DNA of 64,000 nucleotides, taken from a virus. A program made the position numbers and the translations under genes. Below, in pieces: positions 30,501 through 37,613 of this stretch (positions are counted from its first letter, which is position 1; each line of letters begins with the position of its first letter). The notes beneath the pieces were generated by a model that worked only from the letters and a program-made list of their open reading frames with translations, ran no database searches and was not told the DNA's origin. The DNA lies in the IMG/VR virus record IMGVR_UViG_3300035182_002586, positions 248,001 to 312,000 of that record; one strand, 5' to 3'.

Positions 30501-31081
30501 TTCAAGAAGCCCTTAGCGGCTCCTGCCATATCTCGTGAACCGATGCCGGAGAGGGCATCGGTGATGCCCTCTCCGACCTCGACACCTGCATCGGACCACT
30601 TGTACTTGACGATGGACTTGAAGGCGTCCTCCACCTCTCGCCGAAGATTCTCCCCCATCTCCTCAGTGGCTTCCTCGAAAGCCTTGCCGATGTTGGCGGT
30701 CTTCTGGAGCTTGCCGATCTCCTGCAACAGTTCGAGTTCTTTCTCGTGTTCTTTGATCTCCCTCTTGATTCCTTTGAGGGTCGCCCCAGAGGCCGAGATC
30801 GATGCCGCCTTGTTCTCGTTGATCTGCTGGTTCAACGTACGCAAACGCAAGTTGAGTTGATCGACCTGCTTGTACGAGAGCTTCAAGCCCTTGGCGTAGT
30901 CCGTCCCGAGCTTGTGGGAGACCTTCAGGAGCTTCTCTGTGAGTACGTTGACGCCCTTGGTCGCCTTGGCGATGCGATCAAACTCGCGCTTGTACTTCTT
31001 CTGGACAGCCGCGACCTGCGCCTGTGCGCGCTTGCCGTCGATGTCGAGTGTAAATGAGAGTACTTCGGTGTCTTCGGCCAC
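27566..31081 (-). CDS. Tail tape measure protein
   Basis: 1171 residues from GTG 31081. Long helical, Lys/Glu/Gln-rich regions (KGIKREIKEHEKELELLQE) surround a hydrophobic segment near residues 240-265 (LGPILGAVSGVMMAVVKLFL), and the C-terminus holds a short Gly-rich domain (PAPGEAFASVAPGETIVPKG). This layout, the length and the position between the chaperone-like genes and the hub genes are typical of tape measure proteins, which set tail length and enter the host envelope. With about 1.5 angstrom per residue the tail would be about 175 nm, an inference only. Confidence 0.8.
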   Translation of the reverse strand: MAEDTEVLSFTLDIDGKRAQAQVAAVQKKYKREFDRIAKATKGVNVLTEKLLKVSHKLGTDYAKGLKLSYKQVDQLNLRLRTLNQQINENKAASISASGATLKGIKREIKEHEKELELLQEIGKLQKTANIGKAFEEATEEMGENLRREVEDAFKSIVKYKWSDAGVEVGEGITDALSGIGSRDMAGAAKGFLKGISGGFKGLGAAATRYAAKKQADPGASGFGKAMGKAMGKMGPMLETLSKLGPILGAVSGVMMAVVKLFLDAEAGAKQFNKDLLSSTSTSEYLASNLGNASAAAADLEETIREVRDAAFSLDNLDWGINNKDHLAVLNTLNAEGVSLKHMKDEAERAGKSMGNFSATMTHVAVAYSRNFGVSLNEISSLQAEMMTELGGSLASTTKDFAAMQMGAAEAGIASNKFFNIIKGVSSDLSLYNMRMEDAVHMLTLLGKVMSPRNAQKFLQTTMQGFKTMGRAEKLRMTLLAGQGATKDIVERDLNRKTKSLAEKIKDAMGGKGNVEDIANAIKAGGQGAKDIISKLPKEMQGEISEAASQIKIDSKRSKRGLFGLSTATGNLGAGGVFEMYKKSIGRFGGKKLEDAAGSLGGEMMAENLGISQEQLDQAIKFEQAIDDQKEALIAQGWDKKKVDSMETDEVLDTMSKEDKDTLLNAGKQIDYAKKQADLTSSLLDKLDTIMDYILNYIYDTLADIYSLLGQAPIFKSFVDPKKMEAINLRNIMKYNKKSSDPTVQAAYKKSGGDMKKMSAELVSGFKKQFEERGDTIERLEKQAGQTSDPKEKKKLLDQAAVLKKQQASEQGDIEHSARLDDRSKLDALGSLKGYSKDMDKVIAEARDFYAENGDEMGLPDIEVIAKNAGVKLDAEDKAAYLGALLEQGPTTYMNGEHVGEGGLEDDEQVQYLINSLDQLHKKAAKESGAPPEVAGESKMSTVAMPVGGAPAVGGGAANKVPVTIPTATGTGGTPATNKVPVAGGPPVPASSKDAPPTGKQAEASNDTLTDIHKEAVAAKKFDKGSGANSLKGKIEDATLESVRTALFEYYLYSGFDRKDVAAAMASGKSIKDITEQTMDLAKKQGSTFNPQTAGVQLVEPNAAGGTVMRPAPGEAFASVAPGETIVPKGGKGGAAVIQNFNGPPSAEFESYIKNGTIKLIAEYERRKKFQ

Positions 31082-31087
31082 GGGTCA

Positions 31088-32371
31088 TCACCTCCGGAAG
31101 GGAGTCTGCCTGGGCCGGCTCTGGTGCACCGGCATCGCGTTCGAGGGGTCGTCGTCGCTCATGGGGATGTTGCCAGGGGACAACCCCCACTTCTCCTTGA
31201 ACGCTTCGTCCTTTTCGGCGTCCGACCCGGGCTGATTGACAGGGACGATACGCTGCGCGGCGAGCTGCGCCTCGTAGGTCCGCTGACGTTCGGCCCGCTG
31301 ACGTACCTCTGCCGCTGTGATCCCTCGCATGTCAGTCCCACCGGAAAGAAAACGATTCCCCATCTCTTCCTGGTGGGTACGCGCGAGTTCCACGATCCGC
31401 TGCTTCTGTTCGTACTCGGCGCGTTTCACTTCGTGCTGCGCCTGGTCCACCACGAAGTCGTGGAAGTCCTTCTCTCCACGGAGGTCCCGTGTGAGCTGCT
31501 CTGCTAGTTCCTCCGCGGTGTGGGCGACGACCAAGACGGCTCCGTTCTTCTGAAGACGTTCGCCGTTGGGGTCCTCTCCAAGAACCACCTCCCGGAGAAC
31601 GGCGTCCTTACGTGCCAGCCGTTGCTCCCGGTCTTTCTGCCGACGGTCGCTATCTTGCTGGTAGACCTTGGAGATGCCCTTCCCGGCCATGCAGGAGCCG
31701 ATGAACTTCGCGTTCTCCCACTCCCGCTCGTGCTGCTCCTTGAGGTCCTCGAACTGGTTCACAGCCCTCCACGTGAGCTGCCCCCAGTTGAGACCTAGAC
31801 GATCCGTACCCTCGATGCCGGTGACAGCGGTGGTCGTCAGGTCGAGCCCCTTGAGCTGCACCCAGCGGTAGCGGGACTGCCACTCCATGGCGAACGCCTC
31901 CGTCAAACGGATGGCGTTCGTCGCTCGACGATTGACCTCAGAAAGCGGGCGGATAATCCGCTCTCTGGCCGGGCGTGGGATGTCGTCGAAGAGTCTGACG
32001 AGTTGCTGGACAGATTTCGCACGATCTGCCAGCACGTTGATCCCGTCGAAGAGGAACACGCTATACGCCAGGAACACGTTCCAGAACCTCTGCGTGTGCC
32101 CCTCGATGGTCCCCGAGACCATGTTGATCCGCTCGAACTCGTGGTGGTTGAGCGACTTGAACACGATCGGCACGTCGTTGACGGTGGCGTGTGCGGTGAG
32201 GAACCCGCGAAACAGGATCGGCTCCACGTCCTTGTAGACGATGGGGTTGACTTCGGGGTCCTTGGGGACCTCAATGACGAGATCCTCCTCCGAAGGCGTG
32301 CCTTCTTGCTGCCGGCGCAGTTTCGCCTGCTCGGCCTGATACTCGGGATCCCTTGCGTCAGCCGCGTTCAC
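31088..32371 (-). CDS. Putative tail assembly chaperone/associated protein
   Basis: 427 residues from GTG 32371, mostly helical and highly charged, with a long coiled-coil-prone second half (QQDSDRRQKDREQRLARKDA and KRAEYEQKQRIVELARTHQE). It lies directly upstream of the tape measure, where tail assembly chaperones are encoded, and six bases after the 387-aa gene. No frameshift signal was found between these two genes. The N-terminal half (NDVPIVFKSLNHHEFERINM) resembles proteins that sense tail components, but the family is not recognised with certainty. Confidence 0.55.
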   Translation of the reverse strand: MNAADARDPEYQAEQAKLRRQQEGTPSEEDLVIEVPKDPEVNPIVYKDVEPILFRGFLTAHATVNDVPIVFKSLNHHEFERINMVSGTIEGHTQRFWNVFLAYSVFLFDGINVLADRAKSVQQLVRLFDDIPRPARERIIRPLSEVNRRATNAIRLTEAFAMEWQSRYRWVQLKGLDLTTTAVTGIEGTDRLGLNWGQLTWRAVNQFEDLKEQHEREWENAKFIGSCMAGKGISKVYQQDSDRRQKDREQRLARKDAVLREVVLGEDPNGERLQKNGAVLVVAHTAEELAEQLTRDLRGEKDFHDFVVDQAQHEVKRAEYEQKQRIVELARTHQEEMGNRFLSGGTDMRGITAAEVRQRAERQRTYEAQLAAQRIVPVNQPGSDAEKDEAFKEKWGLSPGNIPMSDDDPSNAMPVHQSRPRQTPFRR

Positions 32372-32377
32372 GGCCGA

Positions 32378-33541
32378 CTACCTCGGCGGCGGCCGGTACA
32401 GAGGATTCAGACCGGCCGGCGGAGCGGGGTCGATGGTGGGGAGAACGGCTGCGGGATCCGGGCGATCGTTCGACCGGCCCGTGAGCACAGGGATCTCCTG
32501 CGGTGCCTGCTGGCGGTCCATGGACGACCCCGCAAGAAGGTTGGCTACACCGGGATCGCCTTCGGCCTCCAGGGCGGCGATGCGTGCCGACCGGCTGAGG
32601 GCGACGGGCCCACCACCAGCCTGCGGAGTGTTGAGCACGGCCGGAGCCTGCACGTACGGCTGCTGACGCGCGACCGGGGCCTGCTGGACCGGGGCCTGCG
32701 CCTGTGGGGCCGGAGCCTGCGGAGCCCATCGAGGAACGGGGACAGGGGCGGGCTCTGCCTGACGGTTGAGCGGGACCCTCGTGCGCATGAGCTTCACGGG
32801 GTCCGCTGCCAGTGCAGCGGGGTCCACCTTCGGCGTCTGTTCCGGTGCGACCTCTTCGGGCGCCGGGTCGGCGGCTACCGGGGCCGGAGCCTGCGGAGTC
32901 GGGGCGACAGGGACCGGCGCGACCGAAGCGAGCTGGTCGTCGATGTTCTTGGCCTGCTCTGCCGTCGTGTGGTGCATGAACCCGAACTCGACGAGCGTGC
33001 GCTCCACCAGCTCCGGGGGCAGGTCACCCTCAGTGTCCTTGATCTCTCCGAGGAGGCGCCGGAAGCGCTCTTCCTGAGTCTCTTCCGAGACGATGAACTT
33101 GATGCCTTCCTTCGAGCGCCTCTCGGCCTCGGCAACGGCATCCCCGAACTTGCGGTAGGCCACGTACAGGATCTCTTTCGACCATGTGTCGACGAGGTAC
33201 TTCCGTACATAGGAGTGAAGCTCCAGCTTCACCGTCTTGATCTTGTTGATGTCCTTGGGGTCCGGTTCGTCGACCTCGACGAACTTCACATCCCGAAGGC
33301 TCTGCCCGTTGACCTCACAGAGGGCACGTGAGACGTGCGCCTTCTGGAAGGTGTACAGGTACTCCATCCCTTCGAGGCCCTTGCAGTCGTTGAGGGCGAG
33401 TTCGTACTCGTCGGGACGAAGGTTGCGGAGGACGACCTCGCAGTCGTCGCTCAGAGAGAACCGCTCCTCGTAGAGCCCGAGTCCACGCGCCTTGTCTACG
33501 GCCCCTGCGAGGGTCTTGGCCGAAATCGTGCTGCTCCCCAT
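32378..33541 (-). CDS. Putative tail assembly chaperone with proline-rich tail
   Basis: 387 residues. The N-terminal ~200 residues are folded and charged (LSDDCEVVLRNLRPDEYELA and VKLELHSYVRKYLVDTWSKE). From about residue 210 the sequence is Ala/Pro/Gln-rich and likely disordered (VAPTPQAPAPVAADPAPEE), ending in PLYRPPPR. The position after the tail tube gene and before the tape measure fits a tail assembly chaperone. The disordered tail is unusual in length and could bind the tape measure. Confidence 0.55.
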   Translation of the reverse strand: MGSSTISAKTLAGAVDKARGLGLYEERFSLSDDCEVVLRNLRPDEYELALNDCKGLEGMEYLYTFQKAHVSRALCEVNGQSLRDVKFVEVDEPDPKDINKIKTVKLELHSYVRKYLVDTWSKEILYVAYRKFGDAVAEAERRSKEGIKFIVSEETQEERFRRLLGEIKDTEGDLPPELVERTLVEFGFMHHTTAEQAKNIDDQLASVAPVPVAPTPQAPAPVAADPAPEEVAPEQTPKVDPAALAADPVKLMRTRVPLNRQAEPAPVPVPRWAPQAPAPQAQAPVQQAPVARQQPYVQAPAVLNTPQAGGGPVALSRSARIAALEAEGDPGVANLLAGSSMDRQQAPQEIPVLTGRSNDRPDPAAVLPTIDPAPPAGLNPLYRPPPR

Positions 33542-33611
33542 TTGATCTCTTCTCCATCTGAGACGAGTGGGGTGGCAGAGCCATCGCTGGGGATCGACTG
33601 CTGCGGCTTAC

Positions 33612-33639
33612 GGGTGGACCTCCGAATGAAGGTCCACCC
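33612..33639. promoter_or_regulatory. 10-bp inverted repeat between tail tube and chaperone genes
   Basis: GGGTGGACCT at 33612-33621 pairs perfectly with AGGTCCACCC at 33630-33639 around an 8-base loop. It lies in the 160-base gap between the tail tube stop and the chaperone start, on the transcript of the structural operon. There is no U-run after it on either strand, so it may be an mRNA processing or partial attenuation element that raises tube expression over downstream genes, rather than a classical terminator. Confidence 0.6.
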
Positions 33640-33700
33640 TCTCCGCCGCGTTTCCATTCGATTCCATCTGTGGCTCCGCCACCATTCTCGTCGGTTACGA

Positions 33701-34402
33701 CTACAGAAGGGCGGACGATGCCGAGGTGCCGCCCGCGAAGCGGATGGACCACGTTTGCCCAGGGCCGCCGGTGCCGGCTGCCGCGAGGCCCGTGTCGACG
33801 AACTCGCCGTACTGCGAGGTGCCATCGATCACGTCGGTGACCGTGACGGAGCTGTTCTCGGCGACGACTGCCGCGTCGCTCGTGTAGCTCGCTGAGTACG
33901 AGTTCAGCCAGCAGCCCTCGAAGAACGTGAAGAGGGCCTTCACGGTCACGATCGGGCTCTCGGGGCCGGACTGGATGGTCGCGTTCTTCACGCCCGGGCC
34001 GACGCTCTCTTCCTTGGAAGAGATCTCGGAGAAGACGATCTCCTGCTTGATGTCGAACGGCCACCGGTGATGCCGGAGCGAACGCACCAAGCCGTCGATC
34101 CCGCCCTTGTACCCGACCACCTGGAACACGTTCGCGGCGTAGAGCAGCGTGCGGTTCAAGGTGAGGGTCATCGGTTCGGTGACACCGGGCACCAGCTCGG
34201 CGATCTGGTCGCCGAAGCCGACGCCACGCACCGGGTCGACCGCGCGGGACTCGTCGTGCCCGAACTCGGACACTGCCCCGAGCTGCTGGAAGGACTTGGA
34301 ACCTACGGAGTAACCGTAGATCTTGTTCTTCTGGGAGACGACGGCCCTGGTGTTCGGGGCGGTCCCCATGCGGTAGATGTAGTTGCTAGTGGGGACGGGC
34401 AT
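33701..34402 (-). CDS. Tail tube protein
   Basis: 233 residues. The middle to C-terminal part (CWLNSYSASYTSDAAVVAEN, then SVTVTDVIDG) has the hydrophobic strand and acidic pattern of gp19-like tail tube subunits, and MTLTLNRTLLYAANVFQVVG forms an earlier strand-helix. The start is the ATG at 34402 with GGAAGG upstream. The hairpin that follows and the operon position (tube, then chaperones, then tape measure) fit. The tail sheath gene normally found just upstream is not present. Confidence 0.65.
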   Translation of the reverse strand: MPVPTSNYIYRMGTAPNTRAVVSQKNKIYGYSVGSKSFQQLGAVSEFGHDESRAVDPVRGVGFGDQIAELVPGVTEPMTLTLNRTLLYAANVFQVVGYKGGIDGLVRSLRHHRWPFDIKQEIVFSEISSKEESVGPGVKNATIQSGPESPIVTVKALFTFFEGCWLNSYSASYTSDAAVVAENSSVTVTDVIDGTSQYGEFVDTGLAAAGTGGPGQTWSIRFAGGTSASSALL

Positions 34403-34454
34403 GTTGATTCAATACCTTCCTACGGGGGTGCCGGTTGGTCCGTGGGGGAGAGGA

Positions 34455-35375
34455 TCAGGCGTCCGCCGGGAAGAGTGCGGCGATCTCGCTCGCGCTCTTC
34501 GAGAGCGCCTGGAGGTCGTCCTTGAGCCACGTGTTGGCGAGATCGACGCTTGCGCAGATCTCACTGACACGGGATGCGATCTTGGTGAGGTCACCCTTCG
34601 CCTTGGCGGCGTTGAAGCGCTTGCCCGCTGCGACGAGGCGATCGATCTTCCCGTTCGTCGCATCGAGGGTGCGGAGGGTCTGATCGACGAGTGCCGTGTT
34701 CGCCTTGAAGGCGTCGAACGACATCTTCGAGGTGCTCGCCTGCTTCTTGGCCTGCTCGGCCTGCTCTTCGGCGACCTGCTGCTCGGCAGCCTGCTTCTTG
34801 GCCTGCTCTTCGGCGACCTGCTGCTCGGCAGCCTGCTTCGCCTGCTCTTCGGCGACCTGCTGCTCGGCAGCCTGCTTGGCTGCACCGAACGAGCGCTCGG
34901 CCCAGGTGGCGATGGTACCGAGCTTCTGGACCCCGCCCTTCAGCAGCGCCGTCGCTGAGGCGTTGCCCAACGACGCTTCCTTCGCATGCTGGTTGAGGAG
35001 CGCGATGTGCTGCTCCAAATGGGCCGCCCATTGCTGGAGGGCTACCTTCTTTGCCTGGTCGATGTCCGCCATGGTGCTGCCTTCCCTCGGCTGTGAGGTC
35101 CGATCCCCCTGATAGATAAGTGGATCTGTGGACGAGCCGAAACGTGTGCGGGTAGGCGCCAGAAGCGCGAAAAACCGGTCGACATCGACCCGGATTCGGG
35201 CCTTGTCGCCGGCTAGGAACGCTTCAAGGGCTCGACGAGCCTCTCCCGTCGGAGCCAGCTCTGCTACGAGCTTGGACACAGAGGTCGTGCCGAGCATGTA
35301 CTTCGTACCGTCAGGCAACAGCGCCCAATCGCGCAGCCCGTCGGTCCCAAGCAACACGTCTACGAACGTCGCCAT
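34455..35375 (-). CDS. Two-part protein with AEQQVAEEQAK repeats; possible internal start
   Basis: The frame from ATG 35375 encodes 306 residues. Residues 1-100 look like an independent small domain (DWALLPDGTKYMLGTTSV and SSTDPLIYQGD). Residues 102-306 are helical with three imperfect copies of AEQQVAEEQAK(K)Q. The internal ATG at 35072 (MADIDQAKK) has a strong Shine-Dalgarno (GGGAAGG) and a CACTTATC motif 42 bases upstream, so a separate 205-residue product is likely made as well. The family is not recognised; the helical part could be a scaffold or tail-associated coiled coil. Confidence 0.6.
   Translation of the reverse strand: MATFVDVLLGTDGLRDWALLPDGTKYMLGTTSVSKLVAELAPTGEARRALEAFLAGDKARIRVDVDRFFALLAPTRTRFGSSTDPLIYQGDRTSQPREGSTMADIDQAKKVALQQWAAHLEQHIALLNQHAKEASLGNASATALLKGGVQKLGTIATWAERSFGAAKQAAEQQVAEEQAKQAAEQQVAEEQAKKQAAEQQVAEEQAEQAKKQASTSKMSFDAFKANTALVDQTLRTLDATNGKIDRLVAAGKRFNAAKAKGDLTKIASRVSEICASVDLANTWLKDDLQALSKSASEIAALFPADA
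35115..35122 (-). promoter_or_regulatory. CACTTATC motif inside the 306-aa frame
   Basis: The minus strand reads CACTTATC 42 bases before the internal ATG at 35072. The same octamer precedes the genes starting at 49568 and 63009. It may be a promoter element that allows the repeat-rich half of the gene to be expressed alone. Confidence 0.45.
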
Positions 35376-35468
35376 CCCACCGCTTGGCGGCCGATGAGGA
35401 GATTAGCGAGGCGCACGTTCAGGTAGGAGAGGCGGTGGCGGAGCCCCTCACGTTCGTTGGGGTCACCA
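35360..35468 (-). other. Open frame downstream of 68-aa gene, possible +1 frameshift extension
   Basis: A frame running from the end of the 68-aa gene to a TAG at 35360 encodes NEREGLRHRLSYLNVRLANL and ends GRQAVGWRRS, which looks like a real amphipathic helix, yet it has no usable start codon. It is +1 relative to the 68-aa frame. The junction CTC-CCC-TGG-TGA contains a CCC-U of the kind known to shift +1. Its stop overlaps the ATG of the 306-aa gene. The alternative is an unusual CTG start. Confidence 0.4.
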
Positions 35469-35669
35469 GGGGAGGTCGTCGTCCTCTTCGAGGTCGATGT
35501 GGAACTCCACGTCATCCCCTTCAACGTGAACAACAGGGGGTGGGCAAGGCAGCGTGTCGCGCACGTAACACTCGTCACAAATGGCGTCACACTCGAACGT
35601 GCCCTCGTCAATAGACACCCGAGCATGGGTGAGTAGTGACGGGTTCTGCTTGCTGGTGATCATGTTCAT
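35463..35669 (-). CDS. Small Cys-rich acidic protein with SSB-like C-terminal tip
   Basis: 68 residues with four cysteines (FECDAICDECYVRDTLPC) that could bind zinc, and a C-terminus EEDDDLPW that resembles the acidic tip DDDIPF of SSB proteins, which recruits replication partners. It is too short for an OB-fold, so it is not an SSB itself. The stop follows a CCC-T sequence; a +1 shift there would extend the product by about 35 residues (see the entry at 35360-35468). Confidence 0.6.
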   Translation of the reverse strand: MNMITSKQNPSLLTHARVSIDEGTFECDAICDECYVRDTLPCPPPVVHVEGDDVEFHIDLEEDDDLPW

Positions 35670-35703
35670 GCCCCCTCTACAACACGTGTACCCTTGTGAT
35701 CCA

Positions 35704-36567
35704 TCACACCCTTAGAAAAACTTCCATGAGGTGTGACAACAAGAGGGTCGTGCCCACAGAGGGTCCAGAGAGCCAGAGCCCATCCTCCCTCCACTCCGGA
35801 GGGCCTCCGATCGATCTCTCGATCTCGTTGAGGTACGCCGCAGCCCTCGTGAGATCGAATGCTACGTGGGGACTCTTGCGTGCAGCGAGCACGCGTCGCC
35901 GCCCATCTGCATCGGGCCCCACGACGAGCCCACGGAGAAACCCACGTCGGTACAGGTCGATCCAAGCATCGGGCAGAGGCCCGCTCGCCTGAGCCACCAC
36001 GAACCCGTTGGCCCCATGGTCGAGCACACGTGGCGGAGGTGCCTCAACACCCAGGTGTGGCAGAGTCCCGTCCATGAGGTACGACCTGACCCACCCCAAA
36101 GTCGTACCCAAGCGATCAGCGACCTCCCGCTTGCTGAGGGGTGTGTCCGGAAGGACGTAGGCGCGAAGAAGTCGCAGGAAGCGCTCGACGGGGACCTCGA
36201 CATGAGCGGCGTATGCGATACCGAGGCGGTGCGTTGCGTCCACGATCGCAACGAAAGGGGCCGTGGCGGGACTGATCGCTAGGTCCCGGTGCATGAACAA
36301 CGCGACCGCCACCACCGTGTCGATGCCCGCAATCGCACGCGTCTCGAACCGTAGAGGCAGGGCTCGGCCGAGGAGGAGGTCCTCGTAGAAGCGCTGGAGA
36401 GCCCCCGGGGAAGTCGTGTCGAACCCTGCGCCGTGGTGCTCGTAGGCGAACACCGAGGGGTCCCGCGTCTGCTCCGGGCTGGCACCGGTCTCGAAGGACA
36501 CGGCGCTTGTGGACGTGACCGGCACGTCCGGGCTCACGGACATCTCGAAGACCAGCTCGTGGGGCAT
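35704..36567 (-). CDS. Unknown protein with central helix-turn-helix
   Basis: 287 residues. An N-terminal segment FAYEHHGAGFD and residues ~75-110 (TRAIAGIDTVVAVALFMHRD) suggest a folded domain with a His pair. A helix-turn-helix-like stretch, PLSKREVADRLGTTLGWVRS, lies near residues 145-165. A GGTGTAG motif sits 9 bases before the ATG and no Shine-Dalgarno is visible. It is the first gene upstream of the tail operon on this strand. I do not recognise the family; a regulator or an enzyme with a degenerate HTH is possible. Confidence 0.6.
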   Translation of the reverse strand: MPHELVFEMSVSPDVPVTSTSAVSFETGASPEQTRDPSVFAYEHHGAGFDTTSPGALQRFYEDLLLGRALPLRFETRAIAGIDTVVAVALFMHRDLAISPATAPFVAIVDATHRLGIAYAAHVEVPVERFLRLLRAYVLPDTPLSKREVADRLGTTLGWVRSYLMDGTLPHLGVEAPPPRVLDHGANGFVVAQASGPLPDAWIDLYRRGFLRGLVVGPDADGRRRVLAARKSPHVAFDLTRAAAYLNEIERSIGGPPEWREDGLWLSGPSVGTTLLLSHLMEVFLRV

Positions 36568-36576
36568 GAGGTGAGC

Positions 36577-36583
36577 CTACACC
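36577..36583 (-). promoter_or_regulatory. GGTGTAG motif before the 287-aa gene
   Basis: GGTGTAG on the minus strand ends 9 bases before the ATG at 36567, with no ribosome-binding site between. The spacing matches other copies of the motif and would place transcription start at or next to the start codon. Confidence 0.5.
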
Positions 36584-36596
36584 GTCGTTAAAGGCC

Positions 36597-36622
36597 AAGG
36601 GCCGACGATCCCGCCGGCCCTT
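36597..36622 (-). terminator. Terminator hairpin after the HU gene
   Basis: AAGGGCCG (36597-36604) pairs with CGGCCCTT (36615-36622) around a 10-base loop, and on the minus strand the stem is followed by GGCCTTT. It lies 23 bases after the HU stop, so it probably ends the HU transcript. Confidence 0.6.
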
Positions 36623-36644
36623 GAGTCCTTCCCACCGAAGGGAC

Positions 36645-36980
36645 CTACTGAACGCCGTCCTTGAGCGCCTTGACCGGCGTGGCCTTCACCTTCGTGGAGG
36701 CCGGCTTCGCCGCGATCTTGATCGGCTGCTTCGTGAACGGGTTCACGCCGTCCCGCGCGGGAGTCGCGGCCTTGTGGACCGCCTTGAGGCGGAGCAGGCC
36801 GGGGAGGACGACGACGCCCGGGCCCTTCGGACCCAACTCGCCACGCACGATGTCGGCGATGGCCGAGAGCGTCTGCTCGATGCTCGCCTTCGAGGTGCCG
36901 AGCTTCTCGGCGATCTCGCCGACGAACGCGCTCTTGGTCATGGGCTTCTTGGTGGGCGCCTTGCTGTTCTTGCTGGCCAT
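36645..36980 (-). CDS. hup: HU-family DNA-binding protein
   Basis: 111 residues. The N-terminal helices read MTKSAFVGEIAEKLGTSKAS, preceded by a Lys-rich extension (MASKNSKAPTKKP). The beta-arm region contains ARDGVNPFTKQPIKIAAKPA, the R-x-G-x-N-P-x-T signature of HU/IHF, followed by KATPVKALKD. The length is slightly above the usual 90-99. It would bend or compact phage DNA. Start at ATG 36980 with AAGGACC upstream. A GGTGTAG motif lies 67 bases upstream and a terminator hairpin lies downstream, so it is probably a single-gene unit. Confidence 0.92.
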   Translation of the reverse strand: MASKNSKAPTKKPMTKSAFVGEIAEKLGTSKASIEQTLSAIADIVRGELGPKGPGVVVLPGLLRLKAVHKAATPARDGVNPFTKQPIKIAAKPASTKVKATPVKALKDGVQ

Positions 36981-37047
36981 TTCGGTCCTTCTGGTTGAGT
37001 GGTGAGCCTGTGGTGCTACCCGCAGGCCGGGGTTGGATGCACGACCC

Positions 37048-37054
37048 CTACACC
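37048..37054 (-). promoter_or_regulatory. GGTGTAG motif upstream of HU
   Basis: The minus strand reads GGTGTAG 67 bases before the HU ATG. Unlike other copies it leaves room for a leader of about 60 bases with a Shine-Dalgarno. It lies just after the stop of the HTH gene at 37085. Confidence 0.45.
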
Positions 37055-37084
37055 ACACTGAGCCGATTTGGAGGGCAAAATGCG

Positions 37085-37306
37085 TCAGTCCAGGTCGGCC
37101 CCGTTCGTCAGAGCCCACTTTTCCACAGAAAACAGGTTCACCCGCTGGATTCGCACCTGGTTCTTCGCCAGCATCCGATGCAACAGGTGCGACGCCTTCG
37201 ATGGGGTCAGACCACTCAGCTCAGCTATCTCGGCGGTCGTTCGAGCACAGTCCGGGCGCAAGCAGGTCCGCACGAACGTCGTGATGTCTGCCTCCGTTTC
37301 CTGCAT
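37085..37306 (-). CDS. Small winged-helix/HTH DNA-binding protein
   Basis: 73 residues. The sequence TTAEIAELSGLTPSKASHLL and the following HRMLAKNQVRIQRVNLFSVE form a helix-turn-helix with a wing, as in MarR/ArsR-like regulators. It has no ligand-binding domain. It is divergent from the gene at 37414 and could control the intergenic region between them, where its own start is preceded by AGTGTACC and the opposite gene by GGTGTAT. A candidate transcriptional switch of this region. Confidence 0.7.
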   Translation of the reverse strand: MQETEADITTFVRTCLRPDCARTTAEIAELSGLTPSKASHLLHRMLAKNQVRIQRVNLFSVEKWALTNGADLD

Positions 37307-37393
37307 GGTTCACGTTCCTTGGAGCGGGTACACTTTCACCTGCCGGGTGGTTCCAGCACTCCTACTACCGCGCCAAGGGGGGCCGATCCATCC

Positions 37394-37400
37394 GGTGTAT
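37394..37400 (+). promoter_or_regulatory. GGTGTAT motif before the 65-aa gene
   Basis: GGTGTAT ends 13 bases before the ATG at 37414, with GAGGTGAG between them. This copy therefore has a possible Shine-Dalgarno. It opens a plus-strand run of three genes. Confidence 0.5.
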
Positions 37401-37413
37401 CGAGGTGAGGGCG

Positions 37414-37611
37414 ATGGCGATTCGGAAACCGCTCAAGAAAGGCGAGGACGTGGAGATCGTCCCCACAGGCCAGAAGTACGTCGTGCTCGCCGATCAGGAT
37501 GGGGATCAGATCCGCTGCAAGCCCAAGGAGGGTGGGGTCGAGATCGTCCTGCACCTACGGGCCATCCGTCGTGTGCGCACACGCGCAACGACCGTCATGA
37601 TCAAGAGGTAG
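37414..37611 (+). CDS. Small basic beta-rich protein
   Basis: 65 residues starting MAIRKPLKKGEDVEIVPTG. Alternating hydrophobic strands (YVVLADQDGDQIRCKPKEG, EIVLHLRAIRRVRTRA) suggest a small SH3-like or beta-barrel fold that might bind nucleic acid. There is no recognised family. The stop at 37611 is followed two bases later by the GTG of the next gene, which implies an operon with it and possibly with the GT51 gene. Confidence 0.6.
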   Translation: MAIRKPLKKGEDVEIVPTGQKYVVLADQDGDQIRCKPKEGGVEIVLHLRAIRRVRTRATTVMIKR

Positions 37612-37613
37612 CT

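Noticed and set aside
32371-33541. Frameshift between the two chaperone-like genes
   Set aside because: The genes are separated by a stop and six bases with an independent GTG start; no slippery heptamer was seen at the end of the first gene.
35463-35669. Single-stranded DNA-binding protein
   Set aside because: Only the acidic tip DDDLPW matches; the protein is too short and Cys-rich for an OB-fold.
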